The notes under the pieces: generated by a model
The model's database searches: none
What the model was told of the DNA's origin: nothing
The model's input: the letters and a program-made list of their open reading frames with translations, nothing else
In this document: positions 50,990 to 62,288 of the stretch, piece by piece
How the letters are laid out: every line of letters begins with the position of its first letter
Numbering within the stretch: position 1 is the first letter of the stretch
Position numbers and translations under genes: made by a program
Source: Hydractinia symbiolongicarpus
Taxonomy: Eukaryota; Cnidaria; Hydrozoa; Anthoathecata; Hydractiniidae
DNA length: 64,000 nucleotides
Reading direction: 5' to 3'
NCBI RefSeq assembly: GCF_029227915.1
Contig: NC_079885.1
Span: 10,033,001 to 10,097,000, forward strand

Positions 50990-52420
50990 CTAGAGATAAA
51001 GAGTGATTGATAAGTTACTTAGAGAAAGAATTGATATAGATAAGATGCAATTTGGTTTTGTTCAAGGGCATGGCACTACAGATGCAATATTTTTACTCAG
51101 ACAGCTTCAGGAAAACTATTTAGAAAAGAGAAAGAATCTCTATTTTGCCTTTGTAGTTTTAGAGAGAGCTTTTGATAGAGTGCCACAAGTTATTTGGTGG
51201 GCTATGAGAAAATTAGGTGTGGATGAGTGGCTAGTTACGATGGTGCAGTCTATGTACAGCAATGCTAGAAGTCGTGTCAGGATTAACGATTCACTTAGTG
51301 ATGAATTTAGTGTGAATGTTGGTGTACATCAGGGTTCTGTACTTAGTCCCTTGTTGTTTATTCTAGTCTTAGAAGCGCTGTCGATGGAGTTCAGAACAGG
51401 TTGTCCATGGGAGTTATTGTATGTAGATGATTTGGTTCTCATAGCAGAGTCAATGGAAGAATTAGTTGAAAAGTTTGAGAAGTGGAAGAAAGGACTAGAA
51501 AAAGAAAGGGCTAAAGGTAAACACAGAAAAGTCTAAAGTCATGATTAGTAGCATTGCAGCCAAGTGTGACCTTGTAGTTGGAAAGTGGCCTTGTGGAGTT
51601 TGCAGGAAAGGGGTTGGTAGTAACTCAATTTTTTGTCAGACTTGCAAGCATTGGGTACATAAGAAGTGCAGTAGTATTAGTGGAAGGTTAAGAGCTGATA
51701 TTCAGTTTGTATGCAAGCGTTGCAAAGGTGAGATTATAGAGAATGAAGTGTTTCCAGCTTTAATGATGTACAACAGTGGCTCGTTAGAGATAGTTGAGAA
51801 CTTCTGTTACTTAGGTGATATGTTGGGCAGTGAAGGGGGTGTTGGAAGAAGTGTTACTTGCAGGATAGGTTCTGCTTGGAAAAAGTTCAGAGAGTTACTT
51901 CCTTTGTTGACTAGCAGAGCCCTGTCAATTGAGGTAAAAGGTAGGTTGTATGAGGCCTGTGTAAGAAGTGTTATGTTGTACGGTAGTGAGACATGGGCAG
52001 TGAAGCAGGAAGATTTTGCCCGTTTAGAAAGAAATGATATGAGAATGGTTAGGTGGATGTGTAACGCCAGTCTGAGAGACAGAAAGAGTTCAGTTGAGCT
52101 AAGAAGCAGGCTAAGTGTCCGTAGAATTAAAGATGTTATCCAGATAAGAAGATTGAATTGGCTGGGGCACTTGGAAAGAACGGAGGAGGATAATTGGGTA
52201 AGAATGTGTAGAGACTTGATAGTTCCTGGGGCAAAGCCCAGAGGCAGACCAAGAAAGACTTGGCAGGAGGTTATAAGGACAGACTTGATACAGAGGAAGT
52301 TGAGTTTAGATCTAACACAGTCTAGATCAGATTGGAAGAGGGTCATTAATATACCCCGTCCAACCCATGCTAGCATGGAAAACGGACGTTAAGCCGAGAA
52401 TGATGATGATGATGATGAGA
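50990..52420 (+). mobile_element. Zinc-finger LINE with (GATGAT)n tail, 5-prime truncated
   Basis: Reverse transcriptase (51003-51536): IDKMQFGFVQGHGTTDAIF, AFDRVP, GVHQGSVLSPLLF, catalytic LLYVDDLVL (about 51417-51443). A single frameshift near 51508 leads to 51541-52392: a C4HC3-type finger (CGVCRKGVG, CQTCKHWVHKKC, CKRC, residues 19-61), then FCYLGDMLG, GRLYEACVRSVMLYGSETW, NWLGHLER and a C-terminus ending HASMENGR. The element ends in GATGATGATGATGATGA (about 52402-52419). A second copy lies at 62240-63300 on the other strand. Endonuclease part absent. Clade not assigned. Confidence 0.85.
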
Positions 52421-52575
52421 TATACTGTATTATACCCTTGTTAACACATAAATAATGTTAAATGCGTTTTAACTACCAGACTTGCAACAATGCAAACCTC
52501 AATGCATATAAAGAAAAATCAGGTTTCAAAGTCAGTTATTAATTAATCCAATTTGCTTTTTAGTTAAAAAAAACA

Positions 52576-54673
52576 ATGAATAGAAGAAATTGCATCTATT
52601 TTATTGCATTCTTTTTAAACGTTGGGATATTGGTGTCTAAACAACTTCGTGAGCCGACAAAAGAAGAACCCTTCAATTTTGATGTAAAGAACAAGAAAGA
52701 TGCACCTCTTCCTTCCTGCAGATGGGATTATCAATATGATATTGCAAAATCTGTGTTATCTGGTCTTTGTTTTGCAATGGGTGCTTTTATTTTGATCTTA
52801 GGTAAAAAAATATATTGTAATCTTGTCTCTTTTTTTATTTGTTCATTTGTTTAATTTTTTTTCTCTAATTTTTAAGTATCTAAGAATTTAGATTATTTCT
52901 GTTATTACCAAGGGACTGGTCTAAAATAAAATTGTTTGGCACATCTATAAGTGAATTCCTATCTGTGCAAAAATACAGGAAAAACCTAGTAAACAAAATG
53001 TCAACAAACCATGTCAAGCCATGTAAACGCACAACTCCTGGCTTCTCATTTTGTAAAAATGTGCTTACGTGATCAAATGTGTACACCAGTTGACCATGTT
53101 ACGCAATTGCGTAGCGTACCTAATGTGCTCCGGGTACTCAATTTTTAAAATAGCTTTTTATTTGTTTACCAACGCATGTGTAAAGGATGTTACCATGCGA
53201 TGCAGGCTCCAAGGTTAATCTTTGTTGCGCATTCATTTTGCGGTAGAAAAGCGAGGTTGTTTTGAATCCTGAACCATAAACAAGATGATTAAGCGTCTAC
53301 TGGTATAACCACTCTTAATCTTAACTTCCTTTTCTACATGTCGGAAATAGTATGCATGACTATACTGTCATTTTAATAAATGCTTCCCAGCTGTTTTGTC
53401 AAATGAAGAAATTATCTACAATTACATCCTTGATTAAATGTCTGTTCTGCCTGTAAGTGCAGTTTTGCAGTCATGCTTCATCCGTGCTCTGTCGGTGTTC
53501 ACCTCCGCATTATTTAAGAACTGCTAGCCTGGATTTCTTGTGTAAGACCTGGGGTCATGCAAAAGAGATTTTTGTCTACGTAGTTCTTTTAACTAAGTCA
53601 GGAGTCGGTAAATTAGCTAGGATGGTCAGGTTGGCTATGAATAGGCTTGCACGTGGATTAAAAGGACCAAGATTATTCAATAATGCTCAGATCTAAAAGT
53701 AATCTGTCAACGGAGGTACGCGGTTCTTCTGTTCCTCACGTAATTCAGGTATAGGCCGTAGGAATGCGATTGCGTACCTCAAAATGAGAAGCCTGAACTC
53801 TGTTCGTTCTCCATGTCAGTACTTAAATTTTTAAATCTTTTAGCTATTATTTTTCACCATATTTATTTGACCAAAAAAGGCTGCTGAATTTTGCACAGTT
53901 TTTGGATTTTTCAGCAAGATTTTGCACACATATAAAATGTGCGAAAATACTGTTAAATAGTTTTTGCCTGTAAAAAACAGCAACTTATTTCCAAATTGAA
54001 ATAATAAAAATGTCCTGCAATGTTTTTTTTAGGTTATCGAAGGAGAAAGATTTCTTTTGGTTTCACAGGATTAGCTAGTATCTCCATTCTAACATATATG
54101 GTTCTTGCCACTGAAGCTAGGTTCTCATTGCTTGTGAATATCCTCATCTCTGTTGCTACTGGTTTATTTGCAAGTTTGTTTACATTGATGTTACTGTATT
54201 GTGGGTACTTTATCACTGGTTTGTTTGCTGGTTTTTGCTTCGGATTTGTGTTTTTACTTGTTTACACAACTTTTATTCCGTTAAATTCAGTGGCGCTGCC
54301 ATGTGTTATTGTTGCTTTGTTTGGGCTTGTGCAAGTTTTTGTCACCATGTGGTGGAGACACAGGGTATACATTGTGTCCTGCTGCTTGTTTGCTTCTGCT
54401 GTTATGGCATCATCAATTGATTACTTTATCGAGGATCTATTCTTGTACCGATACATGGAGATGAAAATATTTTACAACAGAGTTGCAGACCTTTGCTGGT
54501 GGTCTTATCTAGCATTTGCTTTGTGGCCATTATTTTTTGTAATTGGTCTTTTGATTCAATGTTTAGTAACTGGAAAAGAGAAGCAAAAGGAAGAATACAC
54601 ATTTATTTACAGGAATCATAGCCGATCAAGACGACGTATGCAAGAAGATCAGAATCAACTAATTAGGATGTGA
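52576..54673 (+). CDS. TMEM198: TMEM198-like multi-pass membrane protein
   Basis: Two coding exons, 52576-52801 and 54033-54673, joining in phase (G/GT at Gly), 288 residues. An N-terminal hydrophobic segment (signal peptide or anchor, residues 6-22), a short extracellular stretch, then the family start (CRWDYQYDIAKSVLSGLCFA) and about seven membrane helices. GYRRRK follows the first helix; SSIDYFIEDLFLYRY and CWWSYLAFALWPLFFVIG match the conserved C-terminal third, followed by a basic tail. TMEM198 scaffolds LRP6 and casein kinase in Wnt signalling in vertebrates; the same role here is inference. An acceptor (GCTTTTTAG) ends 12 bases before the ATG. Confidence 0.85.
53038..53795. mobile_element. 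Inverted-repeat element in the TMEM198 intron, about 758 bp
   Basis: The ends CTGGCTTCTCATTTTG (53038-53053) and CAAAATGAGAAGCCTG (53780-53795) are inverted repeats with one mismatch; further inside, GCAATTGCGTAGCGTACC and GGAATGCGATTGCGTACC add subterminal symmetry. The 79-codon frame 53457-53696 inside has no recognised domain. Target duplication not clear. Confidence 0.5.
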
Positions 54674-54700
54674 TGCTAAATCGATTTTAATTGCTGATAT

Positions 54701-54726
54701 GTACTATTTCTAAAAAGAAATAGTAC
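54701..54726. terminator. Hairpin just after the TMEM198 stop
   Basis: The arms GTACTATTTCT and AGAAATAGTAC (11 bp) surround AAAA, 27 bases after the stop codon. It may be an RNA stability or decay element in the 3-prime UTR; no stronger claim is possible. Confidence 0.35.
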
Positions 54727-57700
54727 TATGTACTATTTCAAGTTAAAGTGAAGCATTTTTAAAGGATATACTGCTAGATTGAGTTTTTACTTCTAGATTG
54801 TTGAGCATAGTTAATTGTGATTATAATGTTTTTTTATACAAAGTTGCAACCAAATATCAGAGATTAAATAATCTAAAATTAAGTTGTTTAAATGTAGGAA
54901 TCACTCCAGAAAAATGTAACTCATTGTGTGGTCAATGGTTGAGAAATTGCTTACTTGAAATGTATTTGAGAAAAGCTTTGAGAAAATGACTTGCACTGGA
55001 ATTGTTCTTGATTTCACAATTTTTGACAATTGACTTTTTAAGGTACTCTAAGAATAGAATACAAAAATAATGAATTTTTATATTTTCCAGTATAGCTGTT
55101 GGTTTGCTTGCTGCCATGTTCCTAAAAATATGAAAATTTTCTTGCAATATTGTGTTGATCATACTCTGCTTGGTATTCTCCAGTATTCTGCGGGAAGTTA
55201 TTTATATATATATTTTTTGAATCGCTATGCAAACTACTTTAATTCAATAAAAATATTGTGTATCTGTCATTTATTTTTTCTACAAGTAAATGTGGACAAG
55301 TTTTCTCCAAAAATTTATTCTTTTACTGTACGCAAGATTTTTTAATTGAATTAAACAGTTAATACATCGCAAACACATTTTTCTGGATAACTGCATTTAA
55401 ATTGCATAATCTTTACGATTAAAGGCAGAAGAGAATACTGAACTTGCTTTTAGAAATTGGGAGGCTACTTAAATTTTTTTCTTAGGACATGCAAAAATAC
55501 CTTTTGAAAGAAATACCTTTTGAAATAATTTTCTTTTTATTGTATCTGTTCACTTGTGTTTTATAAAAAACACGATTTTAAGAAATGCAAGGCTCAGGTA
55601 ATAGGTGCTATAAATGCTAACTCCCAATATTGAGAAAATTAACAGAGCTCTAACTGCAAAGCATTTTAAATGCATAAATCAGCCATCAGGCTATATAACT
55701 TTTTGGAAAATCTGTTTTATAGTTTAGATACATAAGGCTGAACCTAAAAAGGGTGTTTCTACAAACAAATGTGTAATACTGTTTTAGAAACAGGCAACTG
55801 CTCTACTATTTAGTGTTTTTTATGTAAATATTGGAATTTTAGTATTTGTTATTAAATTGCACAGATTTTCTTTCGCTTTTGTGTATTATTATCTTAACCA
55901 TAATTTCTGCCAACAGGCAATACATTTTGGTGTTGTCAAGAATGTTTCAAAAGGCTTAAATATATATATAATAAAAAATATAGTAAAATTTAAAAACTTG
56001 TAAAAGAGAAAATATGGTACAAGATAATAATGTTTGTTCTATTTCTGGTTATGTTAGTTTTAAGTGCTCACTATTTACAACAGATTTTTATTTACTAAGA
56101 TACTTTGTTAATTCTTAGAAGGTTGTAATTAATGACAATTTTAATTACTTTCAATTAATGTAAGTAAAATTGAAAGCAAGAAAAGCATTGAATTTTATTG
56201 TGCTATAAATATATTTATATTTGTTTAGTTAAAATTTGGTTTTGTATTTATTTAGAGGAGTGTTGTGAATTTTTTATGGTGAAATATTTCTTGGTTCTAT
56301 TTTGTTTTGCACACTGTTTTCTTATTACGGATAACTGGAACTTTGAAGAGTTGTGCATGTATCAAGATCTGTGAAACAGGTGATATGCTAAACCTAGACC
56401 AGATTTACTTCTAGCCAGTGTGGGGTAAATTTGTTTAACATAGAATAACAGAACAACTTAACTAACTTAAAATATAAAATCACTCTGTAAAATATTTGTT
56501 CAGACCCATGACACACACTTCTTTCGCAAGATGTATAGTTTCCATTTTTTCAGAAGGTAATATTTAATGACTATTGCACTATATTTTTATTTTTATTTGA
56601 CTTTATAATTTTTTTATTCAAAAGAGAAAAGCATGTAAGGAGTATGTAGTTGTCATTCATGACATATGTGTATATTTTATTTCAACTGTAATCCAAAACC
56701 AAAATTGATTTACTTGTTTCTTAGGATTGTAGCAGTCTAGTAGGTGGGGGTTGATGCCACACACCTGTTGCAGAACCTTTGTTGGTCATGATAATTATGG
56801 AAGTTACTTGTATGGAGAATGCATTATTACCCAATTTAGGAGGTTAAAATCTCAAGATTTCTACCCTGCACCTCCCTCGAATTTGGGTATCTGCTACAAC
56901 CCTGATTGTTGTGGTTTCCCCTGTTTGTGTCAAAAAGCAAAAACTGACTTTCAACTAATATACATTAGTGAAAAAGAACATTATTTTGTTTGTTATTATA
57001 GGAGCAAAGTTCTATATACCAGCGTGTATTAAGGTATAAGGAGCCTCCAGACCCTGTTAATGGGTTTTGCTTGTTGAGGGATGGGTGGGGTCAGCAACAA
57101 AATAAATCTATTAAGATTTTGGAAATTCAGTACAGTTATCCAGATTTTCCAAATTACCCCCAAAAAATATATGTATGGACATTTTGCAGCCTACATTTTT
57201 TTGTGTATGTTGTTGATAATTATATTACGTCTTATTTAAAATGACATGTTATAAATTAACACCTGAATTTTTTAAAAAGGTTCAACGTGATCTTATCTTC
57301 ATAATTAGAGGTGAACATTTTTTTTTCTACAGTATCCCTTGTGTTAACAGTTTTATTTGTGTTAATGCTTCATTTAAATTGTAAACTTGCAATCTTGTAT
57401 TGCTAAACTGTTCAAGTCCTTTTATAATATGAGTTTTCAACTACATGATGTAATATGTTTCATTTATTTATTTTAGGATGGGACTTCTTAAAGAATATAT
57501 TTTCTTTTAGATATCAGTTTTATTTCAATACCCACCAATCACTTCCTGTGATCAAATTCGTTAGAGTTTTCAAAATAATTATATTTTTTTTCATTGTTTT
57601 GACTGAAAAAAAAATTTCCAATGAAGTAGAAGCAAACATTTGAGATGTTACTTGTATTTTTTATTGTCTTTTTAAAAGTGAACCAGACCTTTTTACTAAA

Positions 57701-58875
57701 GCTAACTTTTTTTATAACTTTTTTAATTTAATTTTTCTAAATTTTTTGAGCTAGCCTGTGAAATTTTATTCTAAAAAAAGACCTAGTAAGTTTGAATTCA
57801 CATATCGTTTCCAGTCTCTTCTTATTCACATTATAGATGAATTCGGTTATATACAGGTGTGTTGATGTCTCTTGGCTGGGATTCTGGCCACCAACAATTT
57901 CAAGTTTGTTATTAATAATGGATGGATGAGAAAATGTCAAAAGCACTAAGATACAAATGAATGTACAGTGTTGCTGCGCCACCTCAAAACCTTATTTATC
58001 CTCCAATTTTCTCCAAGAGTAGACTTTCGAACAAATTTTTTCTCAAATCTCCTCAATTTATCTGTTATGGTTAGCCAATATTATTATTTTCAAAATGCAT
58101 AAAGTGCTACAAAAATAATTTGTTTTTTACTTGTAGTGTTACCTTTAAAACCTTCCTAATTACTCTAGAAAAATATAAAATTTTATTATTTTTGTTTTTA
58201 TGTTACCCTCATCTTCACAAAAAAGCTTGAAAAATCTTACACAAAGTAGGTGTAGGTTGCACAGCTATAACATGATCACTATGTTAAAAAAAGACAGTTT
58301 CAACTTCAGAAGAACAAGGATTGATTGTGCTCTAATCAAAAGGTTAGGTTTCTTTTTTACTTTTCTGGGAGTGTTCTTGAATGTAACAAAGTTCAAAAGA
58401 TATTTTAATAATTAATTTTCATTTTGTTTTTTATATATTAGTTGATAACCCTCTAAGAAAGTTGTCAATTGTTTAAACTAAAACAGAAAAAGTTGTCATT
58501 GTTGCCCAGTTACAATTTTTTATAAATATTTTATTTACTCCAGTGGAGGTAGCAGGTTGTCTCATTGTTATGAAAAGAATTAACAATTTTATATTCTTCC
58601 TATAATTCATCAACTTTAAGATTCAAGAGTTCTAGGTTACCATATTGTTGATTTTTGTACTTTTTTCTAAAAAAATAAAAATTATTTAGTGTTGACCTGT
58701 AACAAAAATGTGTGTATTTTTCATTTTCATTTTTTTAATTAAACAAAATTGTATTAAAAAGATTTATTAATTCTGTATGATGTATTTATGTGATTAAGTC
58801 ATTTCTTTTATATTTTTTATATAAGTTTTTTTTTTTTTTTTTTTTGTTAAATGTAATTTTCCTTTATTTTTTTAG
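54727..58875. other. Gene-poor region between TMEM198 and the next exons
   Basis: AT-rich. A frame at 56751-57032 (93 codons, with CYNPDCCGFPCLCQ) and one at 58200-58415 have ATG starts but no recognised domain. The first may belong to a repeat; the second ends at a possible donor whose phase does not fit the next exon (58876). Earlier exons of the downstream gene may be here but were not found. Confidence 0.3.
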
Positions 58876-61800
58876 GCCTTGCAATTAGCTTGAACAAACT
58901 GGTGTTGCGAATGATGAATTGTAAAGTGAAAAAAGGTATTTTTAATAATCAAGCAAGCAGCGACCGACTGTGGGTATTTCCGCTTACAACTAAAATCATA
59001 ATTATATGTATTTTTTTATTTAGTATTTTTTTGGGGTGTTGTAGTCACACTTGTGTGTTGCAATGATGCGCAAACATTTATGGCAGAAGTTGTTGGCAAT
59101 GGATTGGTATTTATTTTTTTGTAGTTTTTCCTTATTGAGATTTGATTTGATGGCTTTAAAATGCTAACACCTTTTGCTAGACCATTTCTTAATTGAATGA
59201 AATTTTGACCAGTTGATTACAATAGAATTGTTAGTTTTTTTAACTACAACTTGAATTGGTCAAAACCTACGGCATCTAGCATCTATATTGTAATACTTAA
59301 TGTCTGACTCTGAGTTGGTTTAAAAACTGCGTGTTTTGTATTGGAGAGCAACAATTATTGCAACTATAATCACAGTGTTAAGGACCTTTTAAGTAAATTC
59401 CATTACTCTTTATGTTGGATGCATAAAATAGCATGTGAAATTTTCCACAGGCTATTTATGCATCCACCTTCAATAAACTTTTCGTATAAGTTTTGTGCTT
59501 CGGAGAATTAATTGATTTGAATTTTTTTCTTTATAAGAAACTTAATGACGGACCTAATTTCAAACATTCTACCTGCATATGTTTTGTAATCAGCTACTTA
59601 GACGACGATTTAATTTAATATAAAACAAAACAACAAAGCTTACAAAATAAACGTGCTTTTGATGCTAAAATTACTTTCCTCTACTTCGTTTTAAAATATA
59701 TATTATGAAAGACCAAGATTTAGTTGATAAGAGTTACGATTTTTTATCAGTATAATACAATTCTGATACATATTTTTTTTTTCTAGTTCCAAAACATTTG
59801 AATAGTCTGACCTGGATTTTAATAAAAAAAACAACTAAAACCAAAATGTGAGCATTAAAAATTGAATCTAATTTAAAATAATACCACTTTAACTATTTTA
59901 CTCTAATGGTTTTTGTTGCCTCCTTTCATTAATGAGTATATTCATCTGATTAATTTTAGATAAATTGTTCCATTTCTTAGCATATTGAGTTTTTTGACAA
60001 TGCAACAATTAGTTGTCAATCATACTTTCCTTAATGTTGACCAACTCTCAGAATTTGTGCTTTGTCAAAAAGCTATCTTCTTGCTGGGAAATTCTTTTAG
60101 TATATTTTGCAGTGTCTTTTGATGTTTTTATTTAAGGTGCAACTTACTTTTGATAACTCTGTTGGAGGAGGTGTAGGAACAGAAGTGATCGTGAAAGAGA
60201 ATGGGGAATTGGAAAGGGGAACAGTGGGATTGTTTAGAGATATGAGCTATGTTATTCAGGATGTAATGGTTTTTCTTGTGGAAATAAATGCTGAAGGTTT
60301 AAGTTATTATTTTTATTTTTTCTGTCTTGATTCTGATAAAAATAACTATTAAAATAAATTAGTAGAAAGCAATGCAAACTAATGCTTCAAAGCACAGGGG
60401 CGAATTTAGGTTTTTTTTGACTGGTGTAAAATAGTCTCTAAGAGGCTTATTTTCTTGTCAGGGCATAAAAACAGCTGGCAGTTTGGAGGGCGTATTGAAC
60501 CTCCGCCCAACTAGACCACCATCGTTTAACGTTGATGGTCAAAACAACTTGAAAATTAAACCCCGAAGTCATTGTTAAACTGCTTAAATTCTCGTTTTTA
60601 CTTAAGTCATGTAAATTTAACTTTTTTTTTTATTTAAATTAAGTATTACAGTTATGTCTTAAATAATACATAAAGCCTTGGGCAGAGTTGTGTTTCTTCA
60701 GCGTTCAGGTATAATAGACGCATATTTGGTACCACTATACTCATTTTTTGTCATTGCAGCTAAAAAATAAAAACACATTTCTGAATGTTGGAAGCGTTTG
60801 TGGCATTTTCTTTACAAAAATGCGAAATCAAAGATAAAAAAGGCATTGTTTATCAAATTATTCATAGTTAATTCTGTTACTAAATTGTTTTTAAACCAAA
60901 GCTTGATTTCATTTCATGATAATTTAAACCAATTAAAGTATTTCAAAATTATAACAAAAAATTTAATGTGCGTGTGAGGCGAAATAAATAAACTCTATTT
61001 GAAAACAAAGTTAATTTTAATTAAAAACTTTAAAAAATCACTGAAATCCTGTAAAACTAATAATAATAAACTAATAATTTGCTTAACCTGTTCAGTATAG
61101 AATGTTGAACATTAAGTATGGCACTTACGGTAATTGTTAATGATGACAGCTATATGTTTGATTGTACCGTCACACTTGTGGTTGGACTGCTATACTTCTC
61201 AACAGGACTTGAATATACGGTAAACACTATATCAAAGCACAACGAGCAATGTTGTAAGGCAATTTTTATATCGAATAAATGGAACGCTAAACACCACGAT
61301 TAACACGACGCAGTATTTGGAACACAATATGTAACACAACACGTTTCTTTGTAACTAGCCGGAACGGCAAACACAATTTCTCTGGAATGCAACTGCAACA
61401 CAGTGACAGTTTCTACTTTTAAACACAATTCATTGAATCACATATCACAATAAACACAAACACCGGACGTCCACATTTTATTTGTTCTACACTGAATTGA
61501 GAATAACATGGAAGATGTAAACAAACTTGATAAAAATGTTATAAGCTTGGTCCTTATTGAAAATGTCAAAAATTTTTAGTTTTGTGGACAGTAGTTCTAA
61601 AGATAAACGCTAGAATTAGGTAAACAAAAACAAAACAACCTGAAATTGCATATAGCTAAATTTTCCAAAATAATGAATTGAATGTTGCTCTTCTTAATCC
61701 AATGTAATCAGTTTATATTTTTTCCATTGTCTCTCACTTCACTATTAGCTCTACCAAGAGCTAGCTAAGAAAAAATCCAAATTGCGTTGTAAAAATACAA

Positions 61801-62248
61801 TACAAAAATATTGCGAAATAATGTAAACAAACATATACCAATCAAATTTAAAAGTTTGCAACGACGCTTAACAAGGTTCACAAAGATTACACTTCTTCTT
61901 GGAGGCTTTGTTTTAAAGTTCACATGATTCTTACATGCATGGTAGTCCTGGGTCGTTTTGCCGTACAGTTTGCATTTTAAACTATTGCCTACACCAGAGA
62001 AATACACCAGAGAGTTTTTGTCCAGCCAAATGGGAAGCTTAAACCAGCACAACTGGTGTAAATAGTGAAGCTGGCACAGACACTGAAAAACAAATATTTT
62101 ACAGGACAAAAAAACAGCAATTTGTATTTTCTGACAGAAACAAGACCATCGAATCTGGGCACTAAGAGTGCGGGAACTCTGAAAACCAGTTTTATACACC
62201 ATGGGCATGTGCACGGGTGTTATCCTGCTATGTTCTGACTTCAGGTGT

Positions 62249-62288
<40 letters not shown>

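Noticed and set aside
53457-53696. 79-codon frame in the TMEM198 intron as a gene
   Set aside because: It lies inside an inverted-repeat element and has no recognised motif.
56751-57032. 93-codon frame with Cys-rich stretch
   Set aside because: No splice context, no recognised domain and no neighbouring exon in phase; kept only as a note.
58200-58415. Possible first exon of the unknown gene
   Set aside because: The donor after LIK gives a phase that creates a stop when joined to the exon at 58876.
61118-61303. 61-codon frame as a gene
   Set aside because: It has an ATG, but no domain, no splice context and no conservation clue; it lies within the candidate hAT-like element.
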